A stretch of 64,000 nt of DNA from positions 1 through 64,000 of the forward strand of contig NZ_WBUE01000018.1 in assembly GCF_009026145.1 (NCBI RefSeq). The letters run 5' to 3'. Of this stretch, positions 42,887 through 53,815 are shown one piece after another (the first letter of the stretch is position 1; each line of letters begins with the position of its first letter). Source of the stretch: Hyphomicrobium sp. (GTDB taxonomy: Bacteria; Pseudomonadota; Alphaproteobacteria; Rhizobiales; Hyphomicrobiaceae). The notes below the pieces were generated by a model. The model saw only the letters and a list, made by a program, of their open reading frames with translations, did not search any database and was not told the origin of the DNA. The translations under genes and the position numbers were made by a program.

Positions 42887-43242
42887 CGCTACTCCTACGC
42901 GCTCCGTGGGGAGCCTTTGATGGTATGAGAAAGTGGCAAGAAGCCGGTTGAACGGCCGGGAATCTCCTCGCCACGAACAATCCGCCACCGTGCCCCTTCG
43001 CAGCCGCATTGTGCGCCGACCGTGCGGCACGCGGAACGAGTTGAGGCTGCACGTCGACAGCGAATCCGAGCCGTGCGCCCCGCTACCCAATACGCGTTTG
43101 CGGCGCCGCACGGCTCAAGGCGCTAAGATGGCGGCTAAGCATTAAAGAGTGGTGGGCGAGCCGGATGCGGCTGCGCAAGCCCGCACGGGACCGGACGAGG
43201 GCGTCAGCCGCCCCGCTCCACGTGTCAGCACATTGAGAAGAT
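42887..43242. other. Spacer between SH3 gene and tRNA-Lys
   Basis: About 356 bases holding the promoter side of the SH3-domain gene and the trailer of the tRNA. I see no credible gene or clear terminator. Confidence 0.45.
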
Positions 43243-43318
<76 letters not shown>

Positions 43319-43669
43319 GCACCGTCGATCGACGGCCCGTCATGACCGCATTGCGGCGGGTGCCCATCCGCACGACCAAGACGGCAAAAGGGCCCGCCGC
43401 GCGAGCCCTCGTCGCAGAAGCCTCTAGCACCATGGGGGGCGCCTGTCCAGCAGCGCGCTAGCCCCCGGACGAGAGCGCTGCCGCGGGCCGCTGCCGGCGC
43501 CTAAACCGCGTCCGACGGGGCCAAAATCCGCCCGCCTATGCGGCGCCCGCGCTATGGCACCGCCCGCCGCCTCTGCTACATAAATGCAGAGGTGCGAGTC
43601 GAGCACCGATTCAAGATGCGTGCTGGCGGCATGAGGCGTGCCGTTGTCCCTCACCCCGTCCGGTGACCC
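43319..43669. other. Spacer between tRNA-Lys and PilZ gene
   Basis: About 350 bases of divergent spacer. The open frames seen here are shadows without start context; nothing else is recognisable. Confidence 0.45.
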
Positions 43670-43975
43670 ATGGACGAGCGACGAAAGGTCCCGCGCCGAC
43701 GCGTCCTCAAGGAGGGCAAGATCGTCTACGCCGATGGCCTGCGCGTTCTCGATTGCACCATCCGCGACATGTCCGAGAACGGCGCGCGCCTTCTGATCGC
43801 CAACACCGTCGGTCTGCCCGATACCTTCCAGCTCTACGAGAAATCCTCCGGCCTGCTCTATCCGGCCTCGATCGCCTGGCGGCAGGCGAACGCCATCGGC
43901 GTCAATTTCGAAGGTCCTGCCACCAGCATCCACGACCCGGCCAACAAGCGCTATGCGCGGCTGAAGTTCACCTGA
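43670..43975 (+). CDS. PilZ domain protein
   Basis: A 101-aa single-domain protein. The c-di-GMP-binding RxxxR appears as RRKVPRRR at residues 4–11, and the (D/N)xSxxG motif as DMSENGAR near 33–40. SIAWRQANAIGVNFEG near 67–82 completes the PilZ β-barrel. It probably reports cyclic-di-GMP to motility, polysaccharide or envelope targets. It converges on the mreB-type gene with only nine bases between the stops. Confidence 0.92.
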   Translation: MDERRKVPRRRVLKEGKIVYADGLRVLDCTIRDMSENGARLLIANTVGLPDTFQLYEKSSGLLYPASIAWRQANAIGVNFEGPATSIHDPANKRYARLKFT

Positions 43976-43984
43976 CGCCGATGC

Positions 43985-45022
43985 TTACGGCCGCATCAAA
44001 AGGTGCTCGTGATCGTCGAGGCCGGCGAGGACCGCTGCCGAGCCTTTGACCACGCAGTGCATAGGGTTCTGCTGGACGTGGAACTTGACGCCGACGCGGC
44101 GGGTCAGCGCGGCGTCGAGCTTGTCGAGCAGCGCGCCGCCCCCGGTCAAATGGATGCCGCGCCGCGCGATGTCGCCGAGGATGTCGGGCGGCAGATCCTC
44201 GAGCGCACGCTGCGCGAAGTCGGCGATGGCCTCGACCGGCTCGGCGAGCGCCTCGGCAATGTCCTTGGGGCGCAGCACGATGCTCTTGCCGCTGCCCTGG
44301 CGCAAATCGCGGCCGCGGATATGCACCTCGGCCGTGCGGCCGTTGGCGGTCGCCAGCGCGGTGCCGGCCTCGATCTTGATGCGCTCGGCGTTCACCTCGC
44401 CGACCAGCAGTTGATGGCGGCGGCGCACGTAGCGGATGATCGCATCGTCCATGGCATTGCCGGCCACGCGCAGCGTGCGGGCCGAGACGATGATGCCGTT
44501 CGACAGTACGGCGATGTCCGAGGTGCCGCCGCCGATGTCGAGGACCATGGCGCCGCCGGGCTCGCCGATCGGCAACCCGGCGCCAAGCGAGGCGGCGACT
44601 GGCTCGGCAATCAGATACACCTTGCGCGCTCCGAGCGAGACGGCGGTGTCATAGACCGCCCGCCGCTCCACCGGCGTTGCCTGCGCCGGCACGCAAATGA
44701 GAATGCGCGGGCGGCGAAAGCCGAGCATGGTCTTGGTGCGCTTGATGAACTGGCGCAGCATCTCCTCGGTGGCGACGAAATCGGCGATGACGCCGTCGCG
44801 CAGCGGCCGCACCAACTCCATGCTCTCAGGCGTGCGGCCGATCAGCGCCTTGGCCTTGCGGCCGACCGCCAGGATCTCACGCGCGCCGCGGTGCGCGCGG
44901 ACGGCGACTGCGGACGGCTCGTCGATGATGATGCCGCGACCGACGACGTGCACCAGCGTGTTGGCCGTGCCGAGATCGATGGCAATATCGTCCGAGAATG
45001 CGCTCGCCACACCCTGTAGCAT
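43985..45022 (-). CDS. mreB: MreB-type rod-shape-determining actin homologue
   Basis: A 345-aa bacterial actin. Phosphate-1 loop is AIDLGTANTLVHVVGRG near 14–30, phosphate-2 is LDIGGGTSDIAVLS near 161–174, and the adenosine motif HLTGGGALLDKL near 294–305. Length is normal (about 345). MreB filaments direct side-wall peptidoglycan synthesis. No mreC/mreD follow, unlike the usual mreBCD operon, and phosphate-2 reads TSDIAV where most MreBs have TTEVAV. It may therefore be a second, lone MreB-like protein. Confidence 0.9.
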   Translation of the reverse strand: MLQGVASAFSDDIAIDLGTANTLVHVVGRGIIIDEPSAVAVRAHRGAREILAVGRKAKALIGRTPESMELVRPLRDGVIADFVATEEMLRQFIKRTKTMLGFRRPRILICVPAQATPVERRAVYDTAVSLGARKVYLIAEPVAASLGAGLPIGEPGGAMVLDIGGGTSDIAVLSNGIIVSARTLRVAGNAMDDAIIRYVRRRHQLLVGEVNAERIKIEAGTALATANGRTAEVHIRGRDLRQGSGKSIVLRPKDIAEALAEPVEAIADFAQRALEDLPPDILGDIARRGIHLTGGGALLDKLDAALTRRVGVKFHVQQNPMHCVVKGSAAVLAGLDDHEHLLMRP

Positions 45023-45125
45023 TGCCCGCTCGCATCTTCAGAGGCGCGGCCGATCACGCCCGCGCCGCGTGACAGAGCAGATTTAGCGCTTTTCCTCCGC
45101 CCACGCCATGCGCGGGACGTGGAGA

Positions 45126-45153
45126 CGTCGCTGCAACGAAGGTTGCAGCGACG
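45126..45153 (-). terminator. Strong hairpin downstream of leuA
   Basis: A perfect 12-bp stem (45126–45137 with 45142–45153; core GTCGCTGCAAC) with a four-base loop lies 18 bases beyond the leuA stop. It lacks a U-tract, so it may protect the mRNA 3' end or act with Rho rather than terminate by itself. Confidence 0.55.
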
Positions 45154-45170
45154 CCATATCTCTCGTGCGG

Positions 45171-46751
45171 CTACAGCGCCTGCTGCTGCACGCGCGCGGT
45201 TTTCTGCCGCTTCACCATCAGCTTGTTGAGCGCCGACACGTAGGCGCGCGCCGAGGCGACCATCGTATCGGTATCGGCGCCGCGTCCCGTCACCATGCGC
45301 CCGCCCTCCTCGAGGCGGACGGAGACCTCGGCCTGCGCGTCGGTACCCTCGGTCACGGCGTGCACCTGGTAGAGATCGAGCTTTGCTTCGTGCGGCACCA
45401 GCAGCTTGATGGCGTTGAAGGTGGCGTCCACCGGGCCGTTGCCGGTCGACTGCACCGTATGCTGCACGCCCTCGATGTCGAGCGTCAGGGTCGCCGACTG
45501 CGGTCCCATGTTGCCGGCGATGACGGTGAGCGAGACCACTTTCATGCGGTCATGCATGTGGGCGATGCCCTCATCCACCAGCGCCTCGATGTCCTCGTCG
45601 TAGACGTGCTTCTTGCGGTCGGCGAGACCCTTGAAGCGCACGAAGGCGTCCTCGAACGCGTTCTCGCCCAGCTCGTAACCGAGCTCCTTCAGCTTGGAGC
45701 GGAAGGCGTTGCGGCCCGAGTGCTTGCCCATGACCAGCGAGGTCTTGCCGACGCCGACCGATTCCGGCGTCATGATCTCGTATGTCTGCTGGTACTTGAG
45801 GATGCCGTCCTGGTGGATGCCGCTCTCGTGTGCAAAGGCGTTCCGCCCGACGATGGCCTTGTTGTACTGCACCGGGAAGTTGGTCACCGCCGAGACCAGG
45901 CGCGAAGCGCGCGACAGCATCGTGGCATCGATGCCGGTGTCGTAGGGGAGCCGGTCGCGGCGCGTCTTGATCGCCATGACGATCTCTTCCAGCGCCGCGT
46001 TTCCGGCCCGCTCGCCGATGCCATTGATGGTGCACTCGATTTGCCGCGCCCCGGCGCCCAGCGCCGCCAGCGAGTTGGCCACCGCCAAGCCCAGATCGTT
46101 GTGGCAATGGGTCGAGAACCTGACCTTGTCGGAGTTCGGCACCTGTTCGCGCACGATGCGGAACATGGCGGCGTACTCGTCGGGCGTCGCGTAACCGACT
46201 GTGTCGGGCAGGTTGATTGTCGTGGCCCCTGCCTTGATGGCGGCATCGACGCACTGGCAGAGGTAGTCGATGCCGGTGCGGGTGGCGTCCATCGCGCTCC
46301 ATTCGACGTCCTCGACCAGGTTGCGCGCGCGCGCCACCGTGGCGGTAATGATCTCCAGCACCTCGGCCTCAGTCTTGCGCATCTGGTGCGCGAGGTGGAT
46401 GGGCGAGGTCGACACGAACGTATGGATGCGCCCGCGCTTGGCGTGCTTCACCGCCTCGCCGGCGCGGTCGATGTCGGCGAAGATGGCGCGCGCGAGCCCG
46501 GCGACGGTGGCGTTTTTCACCTGCTTGGCGATGGCGGATACGGCCTCGAAGTCGCCTTCCGAGGCAATGGGAAATCCCGCCTCGATGATGTCGACGCCCA
46601 TCTGATCGAGGCACTCGGCGACCTCGAGCTTCTCCTCGAAGGTCATGGTGGCGCCAGGGCATTGCTCCCCGTCGCGCAAGGTGGTGTCGAAGATGACGAC
46701 GCGGTCGGCGTCGGCGACTTGTCCGTCGGACTTGTGCGGATCGGTGCTCAT
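45171..46751 (-). CDS. leuA: 2-isopropylmalate synthase
   Basis: Condenses acetyl-CoA with 2-ketoisovalerate, the first committed step of leucine synthesis. The 526-aa protein has the HMGL/DRE-TIM domain (IFDTTLRDGEQCPGATM near 20–36; FSTHCHNDLGLAVANS near 213–228; NGIGERAGNAALEE near 241–254). A C-terminal LeuA regulatory domain (about 395–515) binds leucine for feedback control. The start MSTDPHK is set by family alignment. A leader peptide rich in leucine precedes it, so expression is also leucine-attenuated. Confidence 0.96.
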   Translation of the reverse strand: MSTDPHKSDGQVADADRVVIFDTTLRDGEQCPGATMTFEEKLEVAECLDQMGVDIIEAGFPIASEGDFEAVSAIAKQVKNATVAGLARAIFADIDRAGEAVKHAKRGRIHTFVSTSPIHLAHQMRKTEAEVLEIITATVARARNLVEDVEWSAMDATRTGIDYLCQCVDAAIKAGATTINLPDTVGYATPDEYAAMFRIVREQVPNSDKVRFSTHCHNDLGLAVANSLAALGAGARQIECTINGIGERAGNAALEEIVMAIKTRRDRLPYDTGIDATMLSRASRLVSAVTNFPVQYNKAIVGRNAFAHESGIHQDGILKYQQTYEIMTPESVGVGKTSLVMGKHSGRNAFRSKLKELGYELGENAFEDAFVRFKGLADRKKHVYDEDIEALVDEGIAHMHDRMKVVSLTVIAGNMGPQSATLTLDIEGVQHTVQSTGNGPVDATFNAIKLLVPHEAKLDLYQVHAVTEGTDAQAEVSVRLEEGGRMVTGRGADTDTMVASARAYVSALNKLMVKRQKTARVQQQAL

Positions 46752-46822
46752 CGGCTTCTTCTTTCGCTCGGGGCCGGCTCCTGAGGAGCGGCATTGAACC
46801 ATCAGCTCGCTCAACTTTTCAT

Positions 46823-46870
46823 CCCCTGAGCACTCGTCCCGGGTTGACCGGAACCATCAAGGCTCAGGGG
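46823..46870 (-). promoter_or_regulatory. leuA attenuator hairpins
   Basis: On the leuA transcript CCCCTGAGC (46870–46862) can pair with GCTCAGGGG (46831–46823), an exact 9-bp match. Between them GTTCCGG…CCGGGAC forms an inner hairpin. The stop codon of the leader peptide lies inside the first arm, so ribosome position would decide which structure forms. The 3' arm is followed by AUGAAAAG rather than a U-run, so the switch may act on translation or Rho access as well as termination. Confidence 0.7.
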
Positions 46871-46974
46871 CTGCTAAGGAGGTTCAGTAGCTGAAGAAGA
46901 TACGCCGACGGCGCACGGCGGATGGGTTCCGCGCGGGAAATGCGATTGCCGTCAATGACCAAGATCTGGCGCAT
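46864..46974 (-). CDS. leuL: leuA leader peptide (leucine attenuator)
   Basis: A 36-codon frame starting MRQILVIDGNR. Near its end it reads YLLQLLNLLSSP, with six leucine codons of five kinds (CTT, CTT, CTA, CTG, CTC, CTT) among eight. The rare CTA codon is included. The stop falls within a hairpin arm 113 bases before leuA. This is the textbook layout of a leucine-responsive transcription attenuator: with charged tRNA-Leu scarce, the ribosome stalls on the Leu run and changes the downstream fold. The frame is too short to stand out without this context. Confidence 0.75.
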   Translation of the reverse strand: MRQILVIDGNRISRAEPIRRAPSAYLLQLLNLLSSP

Positions 46975-47158
46975 AACCCATCTCTTAATACATCACCGCA
47001 ACTAAGGCTAGTGTACCTGTTGGCAGGGCGGGGACGTCGTTAGCGAACGGCTATCGGCGGGCCAAAGGCATGTGGTGCCGTCATCGCTTGAGGCCAATCA
47101 CCACCCCGCCGCGATTGCCGCTGGCGACATCGCCGGTCAGGGCCGGGCCCCGACGGCC

Positions 47159-48103
47159 TCAAGTCCAGCAGGTCGGGCGGGCCTCGGTCGCCAGCGTGCC
47201 GTCGATGACCCGGACGGCGCTGCCGCCGATGCGCACCGTTTCGAGCCGCCCCCCGGCGACGACGAGAGTCAGCACGATGGCGCTCGGGCGCCCCATCTCG
47301 TGCCCCTGCTCGATCATCCGCCGGTGCGCGCCGTCGGGCAGCCCGTCGAAATCGTGCACGACGCTGGCAAAGCACACCGCCGCCGACCCGGTCGCCGGGT
47401 CCTCGGGAACGCCGAGCTGGGGGGCGAACATGCGGGCGTGGAAGGCGGCGCCGCTGTGCACACACTCGCGCGTGTAGAGATAGACGCCGCCGAAGGTATG
47501 GCCGGGGAAGACGCTCGCCCACTGGGCCGGCTCGATGCGCGCCTTGGCTATGGCCTCGAGACCCGCCACCGGTACGAAGGCGAAGGTCGTGCCCCCCGAC
47601 AGGCATTGCGGCGTGTGATTTTCAAAGCCGATCTCGCGCGGCAGCAGCCCGAGCGCGTCGGCGATGCGGTCGCGGGACGGCGGCGTCACCGCTTTCTCGG
47701 GGAGTTTCGGCGCGTCGAACTCGGCGAACGGGGGTTGCCCGGGCCGCAGGCGCACGCCGACGCGCACGGTGCCGATCGCCTGCTCGAGAACGATGATGGC
47801 GTCGCGCTCCCCGTTGACGGGCGAGGTGCGCAGCTGCGCCAGCAGGATTGCCGTCCCCAAAGTCGGATGCCCGGCGAACGGCAACTCGCGCTCGGGCGTG
47901 AAGATGCGCACGCGCGCCGAATGCGCAGGGTTCTGCGGCTTCAGGACGAAGACCGCCTCCGATAGGTTCAGCTCGCGGGCAATCGCCTGCATCTGGTCGG
48001 TGCTGAGGGCGTCCGCCTCGCCGACGACGGCGAGCGGGTTGCCGCAGAAGCGGCGATCGGTGAAGACATCGAGCGTGTGCAGCGGCAGCGGCATGCGGGG
48101 CAT
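47159..48103 (-). CDS. PhzF-family isomerase-like protein
   Basis: A 314-aa member of the PhzF/YddE family. Conserved features are FTDRRFCGNPLAVV near 13–26, LNLSEAVFV near 44–52 with the catalytic-type Glu, ELPFAGHPTLGTA near 70–82, and the second-half counterpart EDPATGSAAVCFASV near 240–254. PhzF isomerises a dihydroanthranilate in phenazine synthesis, but most family members outside phenazine clusters have unknown substrates. No phenazine genes are near. ATGs at 48103 or 48094 are both possible. Confidence 0.9.
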   Translation of the reverse strand: MPRMPLPLHTLDVFTDRRFCGNPLAVVGEADALSTDQMQAIARELNLSEAVFVLKPQNPAHSARVRIFTPERELPFAGHPTLGTAILLAQLRTSPVNGERDAIIVLEQAIGTVRVGVRLRPGQPPFAEFDAPKLPEKAVTPPSRDRIADALGLLPREIGFENHTPQCLSGGTTFAFVPVAGLEAIAKARIEPAQWASVFPGHTFGGVYLYTRECVHSGAAFHARMFAPQLGVPEDPATGSAAVCFASVVHDFDGLPDGAHRRMIEQGHEMGRPSAIVLTLVVAGGRLETVRIGGSAVRVIDGTLATEARPTCWT

Positions 48104-48146
48104 GATCCCTTGAAGCGGGCGCACTCTGCCCAATTATCAAGGCCGG

Positions 48147-48869
48147 TCAAGCGGGCAGTACCGTGCACACCAGGGCGCGCGCGTGGGGCGGCATGCTCGA
48201 TTCGTCAATGTCGGCGCGGCTGCGGATGGGAACAATGTCGTCGAGCTCGGGCTCGGGCTGGCGCCTGAGGTTGGCCAGGATACGCCCGCGCAGCTCGCTC
48301 GCCGGCAGCGCGCTGCGCCATTCGATGGCGACAGCCACCTTCAGCCCGACGCGCGCCACGAGGTAGCCGGGCACGCGCTGCAAGTCGTCGGCCGCCAATC
48401 CCGTTTCCTCGGCGAGCTCGCGCGCGATGCTGGCATCCATATCGATCGTACCGCCACGCACATCGGCCGTATCGATCAGACCGCCCGGCGGGTAGATGCG
48501 CCCGGAGTTGAGTTGTCCCGGTCCCTGGCGCCCGAGCAGCACGTAGCCATCGGCCGACCGAATGAGGGAGGCGCCGAAGGCTTCGCGTACGGGCTCCGTG
48601 AGCGAGCCCGGCAGCGCCCGCCAATAGAGGAAGGTCTTGAAGTCGGTCCTGAACAAGGTCCCGATCAGCCCTGCGCCGTCGAGGGCGTATTCGCGCATCA
48701 GGTAGACGGCGCCATCGAACAGCTGCGGGTTTTCGGTCGAGCGCCGCCGCCAATCGCGGGCGATTTCCTCGCGCCTCTCGGCCAGCGGCCACTGCCAATC
48801 GGCAACCTGCAAAGCGCAGCGCCCGACGCGCACGCAGTCAGTCTCCATCGCCGACGGTTGCAGCGTCAT
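48147..48869 (-). CDS. Nudix hydrolase
   Basis: A 240-aa protein. The Nudix box is recognisable in GRIYPPGGLIDTADV with ARELAEETGLAADDL near 122–158, though the first part carries an insertion (VRGGTIDMD) compared with the compact GX5EX7REUXEEXGU. The catalytic helix RELAEETGL is intact. A helical N-terminal extension of about 85 residues precedes it. Substrate is unknown. The ATG at 48869 has AGGAG upstream and is chosen over an in-frame TTG at 48878. It lies 43 bases upstream of the PhzF gene on the same strand. Confidence 0.85.
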   Translation of the reverse strand: MTLQPSAMETDCVRVGRCALQVADWQWPLAERREEIARDWRRRSTENPQLFDGAVYLMREYALDGAGLIGTLFRTDFKTFLYWRALPGSLTEPVREAFGASLIRSADGYVLLGRQGPGQLNSGRIYPPGGLIDTADVRGGTIDMDASIARELAEETGLAADDLQRVPGYLVARVGLKVAVAIEWRSALPASELRGRILANLRRQPEPELDDIVPIRSRADIDESSMPPHARALVCTVLPA

Positions 48870-49087
48870 CGCGTCCAACGCTCCTGGTAGAAGCCCGAGA
48901 AATTCAACCCCTCACGTTCCATCTCTGGTCTGAAATCTTAGTTTCGCCGTGAACAAACCATGCTGGTTCCACGATGAAGGGGTGAACTTCAAGTGCGAAG
49001 GCAAGGGGGTGCCGAGGGGGACTTTGCATACGCCTTGCATAGCCGATCACGCGACGGCCTGGCCGCGTCCGCTCACCTGTGTGAGCC

Positions 49088-49180
49088 ATGACGTCACGTG
49101 TGGATAGCGCGCCCGTAAAGCCGCACGAACCGCACGTGCGGGCGCCCGAGTTCGAAATCCGGCGGCGTCACCGCTCGTGA
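49088..49180 (+). CDS. Possible 30-aa small protein before orphan terminator
   Basis: An ATG opens a 30-codon frame with GC-rich third positions (about three quarters G/C), encoding a basic, proline- and histidine-rich peptide (PVKPHEPHVRAPEFE then IRRRHRS). The TGA lies 11 bases before a strong plus-strand terminator. No good ribosome-binding site is visible, so the transcript could instead be a non-coding RNA. Confidence 0.25.
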   Translation: MTSRVDSAPVKPHEPHVRAPEFEIRRRHRS

Positions 49181-49191
49181 TGCCGCTGGAG

Positions 49192-49232
49192 CGGACGGTG
49201 GAGGTCCCCGCTTCTCCGCCGTCCGTTTCTTT
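49192..49232 (+). terminator. Orphan plus-strand rho-independent terminator
   Basis: A 12-bp stem with one G·U pair (CGGACGGTGGAG, 49192–49203; pairing arm 49214–49225), a 10-base loop and TTTCTTT. No annotated plus-strand gene precedes it within 15 kb, so it implies a short unannotated plus-strand transcript. Confidence 0.75.
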
Positions 49233-49360
49233 GCGCGCTCTGTTGGCAAGGCGTCGCCTCGCACCAGAGCTAGCCTGGAAGGCTCGCGCGGCTGTAGCCC
49301 AACGCTACCTCCCCAGAGTGGCTGCGCGGGCTTTCTGGCGTCGCGCGTGCCGCTTCTGCC

Positions 49361-49585
49361 TTACAGGCAGCCGAGCATCTTCGATCCACAGGTATAGTAG
49401 TTGATCATTTCGGCCGCGCAGCACGGCTGATCCTTGCCGCAGCGCCAAGTCTTGATCTTGCCGCTGGCCGTCTTGTGCTTGCAGATCTTGGTCGCATTGG
49501 CGGCGTCGGCCGTGCCGGCCGACAGCGCCAGCGGCGCCGCGGCGAGCAAAGCGGCAGCGGCGATGGATGTGAGAACACGCAACAT
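49361..49585 (-). CDS. Small secreted six-cysteine protein
   Basis: A 74-aa protein. A clear signal peptide (LTSIAAAALLAAAPLALSAG, ending TADAA) leaves a mature part of about 45 residues with six cysteines (KICKHK, WRCGKDQPCCAAE, YYTCGSK, GCL). The even number suggests three disulfides. I do not recognise a family; the size and pattern are like small periplasmic or extracellular knottin-type proteins. It lies 80 bases downstream of the ilvC stop on the same strand. Confidence 0.7.
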   Translation of the reverse strand: MLRVLTSIAAAALLAAAPLALSAGTADAANATKICKHKTASGKIKTWRCGKDQPCCAAEMINYYTCGSKMLGCL

Positions 49586-49665
49586 GGCTGAACTCCCTGA
49601 TCGTCCCGTCTTGTGGGGCCATCAGTATGCGCCAAAACGGCGAGAGTTGCAGTTGCAGCCGGGCC

Positions 49666-51966
<2,301 letters not shown>

Positions 51967-51967
<1 letters not shown>

Positions 51968-53733
51968 CAGACCAGCACCTTGCCTTCCTCGCCGATGGCC
52001 TGCTCGACCTCCTCGTCGGAGACATCCTCGCCGAGCAGCATCTCGTTGTGCGCCTTGCCGGACGGGATCATCGGGAAGCAGTTGGCGAGCGTGGCGACGC
52101 GGCAGTCGAAAATGACCGGCCCCTTGGTGTCGATCATCTGCCGGATCGCATCGTCGAGCTCAGCCGGGTCCTCGCAGCGCATGCCGGTCCACCCGTAGGC
52201 CTCGGCGAGCTTCACGAAGTCGGGCAGGCTTTCGGTATAGCTGTGCGACAGGCGGTTGCCGTGCAGCAACTGCTGCCACTGGCGGACCATGCCCATGTAT
52301 TGATTGTTGAGGATGAACACCTTGACCGGCAGGTCGTACTGCACGGCGGTCGAGGCTTCCTGGATGTTCATCAGGATCGAGGCGTCGCCGGCAATGTCGA
52401 TGACCAGCGACTTGGGGTGCGCGAGCTGGGCGCCGATCGCCGCCGGCAGGCCGTAGCCCATGGTGCCGAGGCCGCCGGAGGTCATCCAGCGGTTCGGCTC
52501 GTCGAAGTGGTAGAACTGCGCCGCCCACATCTGGTGCTGCCCGACCTCGGTCGTGATGTAGGCGTCGCGGTCCTTGGTCAGCTCGTACAGCCGCTCCACC
52601 GCATATTGCGGCATGATCACGTCGCGGGATTTCTTGTAGCTGAGCGACTTCTTGGCCCGCCACCCATCGATCTGCTTCCACCAGGATTTGTGCGCCGCCT
52701 TGTCAAGCTGCGGCGCCTTCGACTTCCAGATGCGCAGCATGTCCTCGAGCGTATAGGCGACGTCGCCGACGATCGGGATGTCGACCTTGACGTTCTTGTT
52801 GATCGAGGACGGATCGATATCGATCTGGATCTTCTGCGATCCCGGCGAGAAGGCGTCGATGCGGCCGGTGATGCGGTCATCGAAGCGCGCGCCGACGGCG
52901 ATCATCACATCGCAATCGTGCATGGCGAGGTTGGCCTCGTAGGTGCCATGCATGCCGAGCATGCCGAGCCACTGCTTGTCGGAGGCCGGATAGGCGCCGA
53001 GCCCCATCAGCGTCGAGGTGATGGGAAAGCCGGTGAGACGCACAAGCTCGCGCAGGATCTGGCTCGCCTTCGGCCCTGAATTGATGACGCCGCCGCCAGT
53101 GTAGAACACCGGGCGCTTGGCGCGCGCCATCAGGTCGACGGCCTCGCGCACGACGACCTGGTCGGGCTTCACGCGCGGCTTGTAGGTCTTGTGGGCGATG
53201 TTCGAGGGGCCGACGTAGTTGCCGCTGGCGAACTGGATGTCCTTCGGAATGTCTATGACCACCGGACCGGGACGGCCCGCCTTGGCGATGTAGAACGCCT
53301 CATGAAGAATGCGCGCCAGATCGTTGACGTTCTTCACCAACCAATTGTGCTTGGTGCACGGGCGCGTGATGCCGACGGTATCGCACTCCTGGAACGCGTC
53401 GTTGCCGATGAGGTGCGTCGGCACCTGCCCGGTAATGCAAACGATGGGAATGGAGTCCATCAGCGCGTCGGTGAGACCGGTCACCGAGTTGGTCGCGCCG
53501 GGGCCGGAGGTCACGAGGGCTACGCCCACCTTGCCCGTCGAGCGCGCGTAGCCTTCGGCCGCGTGCAGCGCGCCGCCTTCCTGGCGGACCAGGATGTGCT
53601 TGATCTTGTCCTGCTGGAACAGCTCATCGTAAATCGGCAGCACGGCGCCGCCGGGGTAGCCGAAGATATGCTCGACGCCTTGATCGGCCAGCGCCGCGAG
53701 CACCATTTCGGCGCCCGTCATGGTACGTGCCAT
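51967..53733 (-). CDS. ilvB: Acetolactate synthase large (catalytic) subunit
   Basis: A ThDP- and FAD-dependent enzyme that makes acetolactate from pyruvate, the first common step to valine and leucine. The 588-aa protein has HIFGYPGGAVLPIYDELF near 22–39, the catalytic Glu in HILVRQEGGALHAAEG near 46–61, and the ThDP motif GDASILMNIQE near 450. The ATG at 53733 has a GGAG site and is preferred to a TTG at 53739. It leads the coupled set ilvB–unknown–ilvN. miaA lies 82 bases upstream on the same strand. Confidence 0.96.
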
Positions 53734-53815
53734 TGCCAACTCCGAAAGATCAGCCCCGCGCCGCGGTTGGCAGGCACGGACTTGGCGCGGAAGCTAAGGC
53801 CGCCCAGACCCGGGG

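Larger units (their letters stand above)
48879..49360. other. 482-base intergenic region with orphan terminator
   Basis: This spacer between two minus-strand genes holds a plus-strand rho-independent terminator (49192–49232) and a 30-codon frame just before it (49088–49180). Nothing else is clear. Confidence 0.55.

Noticed and set aside
47159..48103. Phenazine biosynthesis locus suggested by PhzF
   Set aside because: No other phz genes are nearby; PhzF-like proteins are widespread and mostly unrelated to phenazines.
49142..49180. tRNA/tmRNA-like GAGTTCGAAATCC stretch
   Set aside because: The T-loop-like string has no matching acceptor, D or anticodon arms upstream, so it is not a tRNA or a tmRNA piece.
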